A DNA stretch of 64,000 nt. Source: Telmatospirillum siberiense (GTDB taxonomy: Bacteria > Pseudomonadota > Alphaproteobacteria > Rhodospirillales > Magnetospirillaceae). The DNA is taken from NCBI RefSeq assembly GCF_002845745.1, contig NZ_PIUM01000004.1:62001-126000 (forward strand). Direction: 5' to 3'. The notes beneath the pieces were generated by a model. That model was given only the letters and a program-made list of their open reading frames with translations, did not search any database and was not told the origin of the DNA. The position numbers were made by a program, and so were the translations under genes. Positions 43,140 through 51,125 of the stretch are shown here, piece by piece; position 1 is the stretch's first letter, and every line of letters begins with the position of its first letter.

Positions 43140-44410
43140 GACAGATGGCTCCAGGCCTTGAGGAAGAAATCAGGGGTTCCGAAATTGCCTGACTTGAGCG
43201 CCATGGCCAACGGTTTCCCGCCGGTTTCGGAAGAACGCAGGGTGACCGTCCAGGGCACGCCGGGATCGATCTCCCGGCCGATGCGCAAGCCTTTTACGTC
43301 AAGTGCCTTGACGACGGCGCCCGAGGTTTCTCCCCCGGCGACGATCAGCCGATCGACGCCCAGCACCACCAAACCTTTGGCGATCGCCGCCAGGGCCTGT
43401 TCGATCAGCATTCCGGCCCGGTCGACACCCAGTGCCGTTTGCGCCGCCTTGACCTCGGCCGGCGAGGCGGTCGCATAGATCAACACCGGACCGTCGGGTA
43501 GCAAGGGTGCGGCCCATGACAAGGCCCTGCCGACGACGTCCACGCCCTTGGCCAGTTCGAGCGGATCGATCAGGAAGGAAGGGTGCCGGGTCCGCATCGC
43601 CGCCACCTGGCCGAGCGTCGCGCTCGAACAACTGCCGGCGATGACGGCCCGTAGACCGGTGCCGGCGGAGGGCGTGACCGCCGCGCCGTCAAGGTCGATC
43701 GCATCGGTGAAGTTCTGCGGCAGTCCGACGGCGATTCCCGAACCTGCCGTTACCAGCGGCAGGTCTGCGCAAGCCGCGCCGATGGTCAGCAGATCGCCAT
43801 CGTCGAGCGCATCGACGATGGCGATGCCGATCCCGTCTCCTTTGAGGTCGGCGAAACGGGCGCGCACCGCATCGCTGCCGCGGCGGACCGTCTGATAGTC
43901 GACGAGGCCGACTTTTCGCTTCACCTGCGCCTGCAATGTCCGGACGAGATTGGCGTCGGTCATCGGGGTGAGGGGGTGGTGCTGCATGCTGCTTTCATCG
44001 AGCGGCACGTCGCCCACGAACAGTTGGCCCTTGTAGATGGTTCTGTGATTGGCTGGGAATGCCGGACAGGCGATGGTGAAGTCGGTGTCCAGGGCATCCA
44101 TCAAGGCCTCGGCCACCGGTCCGATATTGCCTTTCGGCGTCGAATCGAACGTCGAGCAATATTTGAAATAGAATTGCCTGCACCCCGCCTGGCGCAGCCA
44201 TCGAAGGGCCGCCAGCGAATCGCTTACGGCCTCTTCGACCGGGCAGGTCCGCGACTTCAGCGCGATGACCACCGCGTCGACGTCGTCAGGCAGGGGATGG
44301 TCGGGAACGCCGATCATCTGGATCGTGCGCATACCACTCTTGACCAGCATGCCGGCCAGATCCGTTCCACCGGTGAAATCGTCGGCAATGCAGCCGAGTA
44401 TTGGCGCCAT
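43136..44410 (-). CDS. otnK: 3-oxo-tetronate kinase (four-carbon acid sugar kinase, DUF1537)
   Basis: A 424-residue kinase of the DUF1537 family: N-terminal substrate domain starting GCIADDFTGGTDLAGML and C-terminal nucleotide domain with VAGGETSGAVVKAL near residue 375. It phosphorylates 3-oxo-tetronate at O4. It is first in the leftward operon; the start at 44410 is chosen because the family begins MAPILGCIADD. A 21-bp-arm inverted repeat holding two LacI-type operators lies 124-171 bp upstream. Confidence 0.9.
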   Translation of the reverse strand: MAPILGCIADDFTGGTDLAGMLVKSGMRTIQMIGVPDHPLPDDVDAVVIALKSRTCPVEEAVSDSLAALRWLRQAGCRQFYFKYCSTFDSTPKGNIGPVAEALMDALDTDFTIACPAFPANHRTIYKGQLFVGDVPLDESSMQHHPLTPMTDANLVRTLQAQVKRKVGLVDYQTVRRGSDAVRARFADLKGDGIGIAIVDALDDGDLLTIGAACADLPLVTAGSGIAVGLPQNFTDAIDLDGAAVTPSAGTGLRAVIAGSCSSATLGQVAAMRTRHPSFLIDPLELAKGVDVVGRALSWAAPLLPDGPVLIYATASPAEVKAAQTALGVDRAGMLIEQALAAIAKGLVVLGVDRLIVAGGETSGAVVKALDVKGLRIGREIDPGVPWTVTLRSSETGGKPLAMALKSGNFGTPDFFLKAWSHLS

Positions 44411-44533
44411 GGTCTCCTCCTTATTGAACCGCGCGCGAATTCCGAAGGTTTTTGCCTGCGAGAAAGGGGGCGCGATGCCGATGGTTGCGGCTGTTATTTT
44501 ATGTTTCGGACTTTGAACGCCGATGAGCGTAAT

Positions 44534-44581
44534 GGAAATTGGCAACGCTGCCAAGTCGAATTGGCAGCGTTGCCAATTTCC
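44534..44581. promoter_or_regulatory. Double operator upstream of otnK
   Basis: TTGGCAACGCTGCCAA (44539-44554) and its exact reverse complement TTGGCAGCGTTGCCAA (44561-44576) lie 22 bp apart centre to centre, within a perfect inverted repeat whose 21-bp arms are 44534-44554 and 44561-44581 with a 6-bp spacer. Both have the CG-centred symmetry of LacI-family sites. The same motif recurs at 48136-48205, upstream of the LtnD/GntP genes, so the LacI protein at 47049 is the likely binder. Confidence 0.8.
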
Positions 44582-44681
44582 AGGCGAAAAGCCAGAAAGG
44601 CCATTTCAAACAAGCCTTTGGTATGATTCAACGCATCCCTTCCGACAGGGTTATACGCTATTTCCTCCTCCCCTTTTCAAC

Positions 44682-45676
44682 GAAGCCGGCATCACCATCA
44701 CCCGCGCCATGGCCCCGGTGGCGTCCGCCGGCACGAAAATATCGGCGGACTTGGCGGTCGCAACCATGAAGGGGCGGCAGGGCATCTACGATATAGAGAC
44801 GCGGGATGGCGTTCTTACCAAGACGGCACTGGTCAAGCTGCCCTCTTGGAACCTGTCGATTGCGATCGGCGTTCCGGTCGACAGTATCAATGCTCCCGTT
44901 CGACAGGCGATGTTTCGCCTCGCGTTTGGTGGCGTGACATTTCTCGCCCTCAGTCTGGCCGCCGCGGGATGGTTGTCTCGTCGTCTGGCCAAAGACATCG
45001 CGCGCTTCGCGGAGGCTTCATCCGCCATTGAGCAAGGGAAGAAAGCTGAAATCCCCAGCACAATCATCAAAGAAATTCATATGGTGGGAACCGTTCTTTC
45101 CGTAACCAGAGAAAGAGAAAACAAGATGGCCGAAGCCCTTGAGGCGGCCGTGGAAACACAACAAAAAATCTCTGAGGCTCTTGACTTGGCCAAGCGCGAC
45201 CACTGACTGGACTTGCGAGCAGAGTTTCTTTTTTAGAAGCAATTTAATTAATTCATTAAAATATTAAAATAAATGAAGATGGAGTAGCTATTCTATTTAT
45301 TGATCTAGATAATTTCAAACAGGTCAATGACACTCACGGGCCCGAAAAACGGGACGAAATATTGAGGAGCGTAGGGAAAATACTGCGTTCAATTCTCAGG
45401 GATAAGGACGTCGCCGGAAGAATGGGGGGCGATGAGTTCGTCATTTGCGTCAGCGCCCGCCGTGAGGTGATTCAGAAAACGGCTATGTCCATCGCTCAAC
45501 GAATCATTACCGGCACAAACGGCGTTGGGTATGGCATCGGGTGCAGCATCGGGATCGCGTTGATCACCTCTCCGCAGGATACCATCGCAAGCACGATCAA
45601 ATGCGCGGACGCAGCCATGTATGAAGCCAAAAAACTCGGCAAGAACCGCTTCATTCTGTTCGGAACCTCAAATTAG
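44682..45676 (+). pseudogene. Decayed sensor diguanylate cyclase
   Basis: Three pieces of one gene are recognisable. Positions 44682-45204 encode the end of a periplasmic sensor, a membrane helix (FGGVTFLALSLAAAGWL) and a HAMP-like segment ending ALDLAKRDH. One base is then missing: shifting frame at about 45203 restores LTGLASRVSFLEAI, the standard start of a GGDEF domain, followed by an in-frame TAA and AT-rich filler. The frame resumes at about 45266 with NEDGVAILFIDLDNFKQVND and continues through RDKD and GGDEF to 45676. The catalytic part is intact but has no start codon or sensor joined to it. The N-terminal sensor is also truncated. Confidence 0.8.
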
Positions 45677-45721
45677 AAACGGCAATGACGTAATTTCATC
45701 ATGATCACCACAACTTGGTGT

Positions 45722-46540
45722 TTAGGGAACGAGGCGGCGCAATGCCGCCGCGATGCCGTCGCCGTCGTTGGTTCCGGTGACCCAGTCGGCACTGGCTTTC
45801 ACATCGTCCGTACTGTTTCCCATGGCGATGCCGACGCCCGCCCGCGATAGCATGCTGATGTCGTTTTCACCGTCTCCGAACGCCACCACCTGGTCGAGAT
45901 CGATCCCCCGCGAGGCGGCCCATTCCGCCAGACGGCCGCCTTTGCTATTGCCGCTTCGGGCGATATCCACGCGGTTGTGCCAGGACCATTCGTAACTGGC
46001 GCGCACGGCCTCTTTCATCTCGGCGATACAGCCGGCGAGCACCGCATGATCAGGGTGCGAGGCGACTATTTTCCAGATCACTGTCGCTTTTTCGACTTCC
46101 TCTTCGAAAGTCTCGACCCGCCTTAAGGCGGGTCTTACCCTTTCCGGCAGTTTGTCGCGCCAGGCCAGCAGGCTTTTGACATGCTCGTTTTCCGTTTCGA
46201 ACGTCATGGCGTCCCTGACATAGACGAGGCAATGCACCTTGTGACGGCGGGCAATGGTCAACAGGGCGAGAACCTGTTCCCGTTCAAGAGGATCGGCGGC
46301 CAGCACCTTCGATTCGGCATAGTCGAAGATATAGGTGCCGTTGCAGCAGATGATCGGAGTCTCCAGCCGTAATTGGTCGTGGTAGGCATGGGACGCCACA
46401 TGATGCCGTCCGGTCACGAGGATGATCCCGAGGCCCTTGACCCGGACTTCTTTCAAGGCGGCAATGGTGTCATCGCGGATCGCTTGGTCGGAGTCGAGCA
46501 GGGTGCCATCGAGGTCCAGCGCAACAAGCTTGTATGTCAT
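45722..46540 (-). CDS. Cof-type HAD hydrolase (sugar-phosphatase-like)
   Basis: A 272-residue HAD-superfamily IIB phosphatase. Motif I is ALDLDGTLLDSD (nucleophile Asp8, acid Asp10), motif II IILVTGR, and motif IV FGDGENDISML. The alpha/beta cap lies between motifs II and III. These enzymes dephosphorylate sugar phosphates or flavin-type phosphates. It sits between the two arms of the threonate/erythronate cluster but on its own, flanked by a pseudogene and mobile repeats, so a link to that pathway is uncertain. Confidence 0.88.
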   Translation of the reverse strand: MTYKLVALDLDGTLLDSDQAIRDDTIAALKEVRVKGLGIILVTGRHHVASHAYHDQLRLETPIICCNGTYIFDYAESKVLAADPLEREQVLALLTIARRHKVHCLVYVRDAMTFETENEHVKSLLAWRDKLPERVRPALRRVETFEEEVEKATVIWKIVASHPDHAVLAGCIAEMKEAVRASYEWSWHNRVDIARSGNSKGGRLAEWAASRGIDLDQVVAFGDGENDISMLSRAGVGIAMGNSTDDVKASADWVTGTNDGDGIAAALRRLVP

Positions 46541-46570
46541 GATCGGTCCTTCTCGCGGCAGTGGTTGTCT

Positions 46571-46625
46571 CTAGTGATGAAAATCTGACGGATGGTGCCC
46601 CCGCCATCCATCAGATTTTCATCAC
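46571..46625. repeat. Palindromic element with copy 3 of the CTAG-ended repeat
   Basis: CTAG followed by an inverted repeat: 22-bp arms at 46574-46595 and 46604-46625 match at 21 positions with an 8-bp loop. The left end (46571-46588, CTAGTGATGAAAATCTGA) matches copies at 27001 and 42419. It lies 30 bp upstream of the HAD gene start. Confidence 0.7.
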
Positions 46626-46633
46626 AATTCAAT

Positions 46634-46692
46634 TAGTTGGTGGGCCAACTTATCCAGACGCTTGGGCACTAAGCGTCTGGGTTGGACCACTA
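46634..46692. repeat. Second palindromic element ending in CTAG
   Basis: Inner arms CCAGACGCTT (46654-46663) and AAGCGTCTGG (46671-46680) are perfect; outer parts TAGTTGGTGGGCCAAC and GTTGGACCACTA pair imperfectly. It abuts the MITE at its right end, sharing the CTAG at 46690-46693. Confidence 0.6.
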
Positions 46693-46865
46693 GCAGGCTG
46701 CGGAAAAAGTCGGAATTTCTTCGTCATTCCCGCGAAAGCGGGAATCCATGCTCTATCGGAATCAGTATTTGGTATCCCGATAATGCGCTTACCACAATAT
46801 GGATCCGCTTTCGCGGGGATGACGACGGAAATGATATCACGACGACTTTTTTTGCAGCCTGCTAG
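46690..46865. mobile_element. MITE of about 176 bp
   Basis: Terminal inverted repeats: 46690-46711 (CTAGCAGGCTGC...AAAAAGTC) and 46844-46865 match at 20 of 22 positions. CTAG at both ends may be the duplicated target or part of it, as with IS5-type YTAR targets. Inside are shorter inverted repeats (CCCGCGAAAGCGGG core near 46728, and the complementary CCGCTTTCGCGGGGAT near 46805). There is no transposase, so it must be mobilised in trans. The ends resemble transposase-bound TIRs, but the parent insertion sequence is not in the window. Confidence 0.75.
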
Positions 46866-47048
46866 GATGTTTTGTACCCGCTTTAAGGAGCCAAGTCTCG
46901 CGCATGGTCGGATGGCCCCGCCCGGCAATTGTGGGGAACGATGAATGAATTACGGCAATCCGCGTTCAAGCGATTGCTGTGGCCGTGTTGATCCGTGCCA
47001 AGGATCGTGCGACAAGAGCGACTAGGTCTTAAAAGGGGAGCCGGGCCG

Positions 47049-48044
47049 ATGGGTGTCAAAAGGTCACAGTTGACCTTGAGGGATGTCGCGCGGGAAGCGG
47101 GTGTCGGGGAAAGCACGGTTTCACGCGTTTTACGTAATCATGGAGCGGTATCGGCCGAAACCCGCCGACGGATCGAGACTGCGGTGGCGCGGTTGGGCTA
47201 TGTCCCAAATCGGATCGCCGGTCTGCTGGCCTCGGAGGGGTCGACCCTGGTCGCCATCATCGTTCCCTCCTTGACCAACAATGTGTTTCCCAATGTGTTG
47301 GCGGGGGCCAATTCAGCTCTCGATGCCGGTGGCTTCCAGTCGGTGGTGGGGGTCAGCGAATACCAGATCGACCGCGAGGAAAGCCTGATTCGCGCCATGC
47401 TGGCATGGCGGCCCGCCGGGTTGATCGTGACGGGATTGGAACATAGCGAAGGTGCGATCGCCTTGATGCAGGGATCCGGCGTCAGGGTGGTCGAATTGAT
47501 GGATCTCGACGGCGACGGGCTCGACGGGGTCGTCGGCTTTTCAACGCATGCCGTCGGTCGCACCAGTGCGTCTCACCTGATCGGGCGCGGCTATCGACGG
47601 ATTGGCTATGTCGGGCATAACATCCAGCGGGATGCGAGAGCGGGAAAACGTCTGGCGGGTTTCAGGGAGGCGTTGGCCGAGGGCGGTTTGACGCTGGTGG
47701 ACAGCGAACTGGTCGACGGCATGTCTTCCATCGAGGCCGGGCGCGATGCATTGGCCCGACTCCTGGTACGCAGCCCCGCGCTCGATGCGGTTTATTTTTC
47801 CAACGATGATATGGCTTTGGGGGGATATTTCCATTGCCTGGGGCAGGGAATTGCCATTCCCGATCGTCTCGCCCTGTTCGGTTTCAACGGACTGGAAGCG
47901 GGGCGGTGTCTGCCGCAGCCGCTTTCCACCATCAAGACGCCCCGTTTTCTGATCGGCGAAACCGGGGGAAAGCTGGTCTGCGCCGACAATGGCCCAAGCC
48001 GGGTCGATGTCGGATTCGAACTGATCGAAGGCGCTACCGCCTGA
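47049..48044 (+). CDS. LacI-family regulator of threonate/erythronate genes
   Basis: A 331-residue LacI/GalR repressor. Helix-turn-helix TLRDVAREAGVGESTVSRVL (residues about 8-27) and a hinge helix (RIAGLLASEGS region), then the effector domain. The start at 47049 follows GGGGAG. It is upstream of the LtnD-like and GntP genes and across from otnK, and both promoters carry TTGGCAGCGTTGCCAA-type sites, so it is the probable regulator of both arms. The inducer is presumably a tetronate or a pathway intermediate. Confidence 0.9.
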   Translation: MGVKRSQLTLRDVAREAGVGESTVSRVLRNHGAVSAETRRRIETAVARLGYVPNRIAGLLASEGSTLVAIIVPSLTNNVFPNVLAGANSALDAGGFQSVVGVSEYQIDREESLIRAMLAWRPAGLIVTGLEHSEGAIALMQGSGVRVVELMDLDGDGLDGVVGFSTHAVGRTSASHLIGRGYRRIGYVGHNIQRDARAGKRLAGFREALAEGGLTLVDSELVDGMSSIEAGRDALARLLVRSPALDAVYFSNDDMALGGYFHCLGQGIAIPDRLALFGFNGLEAGRCLPQPLSTIKTPRFLIGETGGKLVCADNGPSRVDVGFELIEGATA

Positions 48045-48135
48045 AGTTCGTCGGCTAACCGCCTTTCATTCCATCAGTTTTCTCGCGGTACATCCTGAGC
48101 CGCCATGCATGGCGGCATTTCCGCATAAATTTTGT

Positions 48136-48205
48136 GTGGCAGCGCTTCCATTTTGGATTGGCAGCGCAGCCAATGGCATGTTATAGGGAATGGCAGCGTT
48201 GCCAA
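48136..48205. promoter_or_regulatory. Three operators upstream of the ltnD-gntP arm
   Basis: GTGGCAGCGCTTCCAT (48136), TTGGCAGCGCAGCCAA (48158) and ATGGCAGCGTTGCCAA (48190) match the otnK operator at 12, 14 and 15 of 16 positions. The first two are 22 bp apart, the same spacing as the otnK pair; the third is 32 bp further, about three helical turns. Confidence 0.75.
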
Positions 48206-48362
48206 TATAAAAAATTATAAGACTCCCGCCGAACGCTCCGGGTTTCCGGTTGGTGGGATTCCGTTCAGGAGGATATGCCGATGCCTGTTCAACGACTCGG
48301 TATTCGCTGGAGGCGCGCGTTCCATCGTCGTCGTCCATCCGGCTTCCACTCGACATATGAGC

Positions 48363-48470
48363 GGGAACGTCTTTCGTTCCCGATGCGCTTTTCCTGATTC
48401 GGGCGGCGTCCCAAGGGACGCCGGGTTCCCCGTCATTCAAGGCTTGCCGTCCAGGTGCCATCGCACCTGG
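48363..48470 (+). other. Leader with three perfect hairpins upstream of the LtnD-like gene
   Basis: GGGAACG/CGTTCCC (48363-48381), CGGCGTCCC/GGGACGCCG (48404-48423) and CCAGGTGC/GCACCTGG (48451-48470). If transcription begins near the operators at 48136-48205, these lie in a 5' leader of roughly 350 nt. The rest of the 509-bp gap between the regulator and the LtnD-like gene holds no credible ORF. Regulatory leader, terminator/attenuator or processed RNA are all possible. Confidence 0.5.
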
Positions 48471-48553
48471 GCGAACGGTGAAACCATGCCCGGCGCGCGT
48501 GTGTTTCCGGGATGGTCATCTCCGTTTCCATAACACACGGAAAGGATTGCTCC

Positions 48554-49468
48554 ATGAGTACAAACCTATCGAAGTCGAAAGTCGCCGTCATCGGTCTGGG
48601 GTCGATGGGACTCGGCATGGCGACATCGCTTCTGCGTGCCGGGTTCGACGTGGCGGGATGTGACGTCTCCGCCGAAGCCGTCGAGCATTTCGGCTGTGCC
48701 GGCGGTCGTGCCGTGCGTTCTCCCGCCGAGGCGGCAAGGGATGCGGAGGTGGTCGTCTCGGTCGTGGTCAATGCGGCGCAGACCGAAGCCGTCCTTTTCG
48801 GTGAGAACGGCGCGGCGGAGACCATGGCACCGGGAAGCGTTTTTGTCTCCGCCGCCACCATGGACCCTGAGATCGCCCGCCGCCTGGGAAAAGGCCTGGA
48901 GGCCACAGGCCGGCTTTATCTCGACGCCCCGATTTCGGGCGGGGCCGTCAAGGCCGCGGCCGGCCAACTGACGATCCTCGCCTCGGGCTCGTCCGCCGCT
49001 TTCGCCAAGGCGCGTCCCGCGCTCGATGCCATGGCGGGAACCCTCTATGAACTGGGGGATTCCGCGGGCATCGGGGCGGCCTTCAAGATGATCAACCAGC
49101 TGCTGGCCGGCGTCCATATCGCCGCCGCCAGCGAAGCCATCACTTTCGCCGCCCGCCAGGGCCTCGATCTCAGAAAGGTCTACGAGGTGATCACGGCCTC
49201 GGCGGGAAACTCCTGGATGTTTGAAAACCGGGTGCCGCACGTGCTCGACGGCGATTACACCCCGCGGAGCGCGGTGGAAATTTTCGTCAAGGACCTGGGC
49301 ATCGTCCAAGACATGGCGCGCGGCGCGAGATATCCGGTCCCGCTTGCGGCCGCGGCCCTGCAAATGTTCCTGGCCGCCGCCGGGTCGGGCTTCGGACGTC
49401 AGGACGACAGCGCCGTCGCACGTATCTACGCGCAGCTGGCCGGCGTCGAATTGCCTTCGGGAAAGTAG
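48554..49468 (+). CDS. ltnD: L-threonate dehydrogenase-like 3-hydroxyacid dehydrogenase
   Basis: A 304-residue beta-hydroxyacid dehydrogenase. NAD(P) loop VIGLGSMGLGMATSLLRAG at residues 11-29, substrate motif DAPISGGAVKAAAGQLTI near 122-139, and the catalytic lysine in AFKMINQL near 173. In the Otn pathway LtnD oxidises L-threonate at C2 to 2-oxo-tetronate; the neighbours OtnI, OtnK, OtnC, a LacI regulator and GntP support that. Close relatives include tartronate semialdehyde reductase, which is the main alternative. ATG at 48554 follows AAAGGA. Confidence 0.82.
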   Translation: MSTNLSKSKVAVIGLGSMGLGMATSLLRAGFDVAGCDVSAEAVEHFGCAGGRAVRSPAEAARDAEVVVSVVVNAAQTEAVLFGENGAAETMAPGSVFVSAATMDPEIARRLGKGLEATGRLYLDAPISGGAVKAAAGQLTILASGSSAAFAKARPALDAMAGTLYELGDSAGIGAAFKMINQLLAGVHIAAASEAITFAARQGLDLRKVYEVITASAGNSWMFENRVPHVLDGDYTPRSAVEIFVKDLGIVQDMARGARYPVPLAAAALQMFLAAAGSGFGRQDDSAVARIYAQLAGVELPSGK

Positions 49469-49514
49469 GCATCTCCCGCCGAGCAGGGGGCTGCGGCCTC
49501 TGTTTAAAACGAGG

Positions 49515-49574
49515 TGAATTTCACGCCCCTGGCCGGCAACCACCCAAAGGTGATGTCGCCGGGGGTGAAATTCA
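49515..49574 (+). other. Long intercistronic stem-loop between ltnD and the permease gene
   Basis: TGAATTTCAC (49515-49524) pairs perfectly with GTGAAATTCA (49565-49574), and the interior (CCCC...GGGG, CACC...GGTG) continues the pairing with bulges around a CAAA loop. The near-60-nt hairpin in the 172-bp space may set the ratio of dehydrogenase to permease by attenuation or mRNA processing. Confidence 0.5.
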
Positions 49575-49640
49575 ACATGACTGGGAATTTATAATAAAAA
49601 TAAACAAAAACAAAAATCTCAAAAATAGAGAGGAACGACT

Positions 49641-50990
49641 ATGCCTATATTATTTGTTATTTTTGGCGTTGCGGCACTCCTGTTTTTAATTGTGCGATGC
49701 AGAGTGAACGCTTTCGTCTCTCTTGTGCTCGTATCCTTCGTGGTTGCCTTGGCACTCGGAATTCCGGCCGATAAAATTGTCAAGTCGATTGAAAGCGGTA
49801 TCGGCGGAACGCTCGGGCATATCGCCTTGATATTCGGGCTGGGCGTGATGCTGGGGCGTCTGATCGCCGACGCCGGAGGGGCCCAGCGGATAGCCGTGAC
49901 GCTCATCGATAAGTTTGGCGAAAAGAATGTGCAGTGGGCCGTCCTCGTCTCATCATTCATCATCGGTATCGCCCTGTTCTTCGAAGTCGGCGTCGTTCTG
50001 TTGATTCCCATCGTCGTGACGATGGCGCGGCAGATGAAAATACCGGTGATGACGCTCGGCGTGCCGATGGTTGCGGCCCTCATCACCGCGCACGGTTTCC
50101 TGCCGCCACACCCCGGGCCGACCGTCGTCGCGGGGGAATATCATGCCGACATCGGCAGGGTTCTGGTTTTCGGCATTGTCATTGCCATTCCCTCCGTGTT
50201 GTTGGCCGGTCCGGTCTTTACCGTTCTGTCCAAACGGATTGTTCCCTCCGCTTTTGAGAAGATAGCCCGCGCCGAATCGGTTGACGGGACTTCCTTACGC
50301 GATCTTAACGATACGCCCGCTTTCGGAATTAGCGTCCTGACGGCCATGCTGCCCGTCATCATGATGTCGGTGGCGGCGCTGGTGGCCATTGTCCGTTCCT
50401 CGCTGGGACTGTCCGACAATCTGGCGTTTACCGTCATTCGTTTCGTGGGCGATGCCTCGATATCCATGCTGGTGTCCCTGCTTTTCGCCGCCTACACGAT
50501 GGGCCTCAAGCGGAACAAATCGATCGATGCGATCATGAGCTCCTGTTCGGGGGCGGTGAGGGATATCGCGATGATGCTGCTGATCATCGGCGGGGGCGGC
50601 GCGCTCAAACAGGTGTTCATCGACGGTGGCGTGGGGACCTATCTCGCGCATCTGTTCGCCGGCAGTTCGGCATCCCCGCTGCTTTTCGCCTGGACCGTGG
50701 CGGCGATCCTGCGTATTGCCTTGGGGTCGGCGACGGTGGCGGCCATTTCGACGGTGGGTCTGGTGCTGCCGATGCTGACGACGCAACACGTCGACCTCGC
50801 CCTCGTCACCCTGGCGACCGGCGCCGGGAGCGCGACCTTCTCCCACGTCAACGACGCGGGTTTCTGGATGGTCAAGGAATCGTTCGGCCTTACGGTGAAA
50901 GAGACCTTTGGAACCTGGTCTTTGCTTTGCGCGATCGTGTCTGTGGTGGGGCTCGTCGGCGTGCTGGTGCTGGAACGGCTCATCGCGTAA
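49641..50990 (+). CDS. GntP-family permease (tetronate/gluconate type)
   Basis: A 449-residue, roughly 12-14-helix inner-membrane importer. ALIFGLGVMLGRLIADAGGA and the conserved HGFLPPHPGPTVVA (residues about 153-166) identify the gluconate:proton symporter family. Position after the LtnD-like gene within the operator-bearing arm indicates that it imports L-threonate or D-erythronate. A GAGAGGAAC ribosome-binding site precedes the ATG, and an 18-bp-arm hairpin follows the stop. Confidence 0.9.
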   Translation: MPILFVIFGVAALLFLIVRCRVNAFVSLVLVSFVVALALGIPADKIVKSIESGIGGTLGHIALIFGLGVMLGRLIADAGGAQRIAVTLIDKFGEKNVQWAVLVSSFIIGIALFFEVGVVLLIPIVVTMARQMKIPVMTLGVPMVAALITAHGFLPPHPGPTVVAGEYHADIGRVLVFGIVIAIPSVLLAGPVFTVLSKRIVPSAFEKIARAESVDGTSLRDLNDTPAFGISVLTAMLPVIMMSVAALVAIVRSSLGLSDNLAFTVIRFVGDASISMLVSLLFAAYTMGLKRNKSIDAIMSSCSGAVRDIAMMLLIIGGGGALKQVFIDGGVGTYLAHLFAGSSASPLLFAWTVAAILRIALGSATVAAISTVGLVLPMLTTQHVDLALVTLATGAGSATFSHVNDAGFWMVKESFGLTVKETFGTWSLLCAIVSVVGLVGVLVLERLIA

Positions 50991-50998
50991 CGATCGGG

Positions 50999-51037
50999 CC
51001 TGGAGCCTGTCGCGACATTGTCGCGACAGGCTCCAGG
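50999..51037 (+). terminator. Terminator-like hairpin after the GntP permease gene
   Basis: Perfect 18-bp arms (50999-51016 and 51020-51037) with a 3-nt ATT loop, beginning nine bases after the stop codon. The stem is very strong though no T-run follows. Confidence 0.65.
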
Positions 51038-51096
51038 ATTCCAAATGACGCCTGCGCTCCGCTACGGCGGGCTCAAACGCCGCTCGGGCTTGGGGG

Positions 51097-51122
51097 CTGT
51101 TGATTCGATAATTTATCAACAG
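51097..51122 (-). terminator. Hairpin after the REC-PAS-LuxR gene
   Basis: CTGTTGAT (51097-51104) and ATCAACAG (51115-51122) arms with a 10-nt loop, immediately downstream of the leftward regulator's stop. Confidence 0.5.
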
Positions 51123-51125
51123 GTC

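Noticed and set aside
46561-46944. 127-residue open frame on the plus strand
   Set aside because: Reads through the palindromic elements and the MITE; the sequence is explained by the repeats.
48066-48461. 131-residue open frame on the minus strand
   Set aside because: Overlaps the operator cluster and leader hairpins; no protein-like features.
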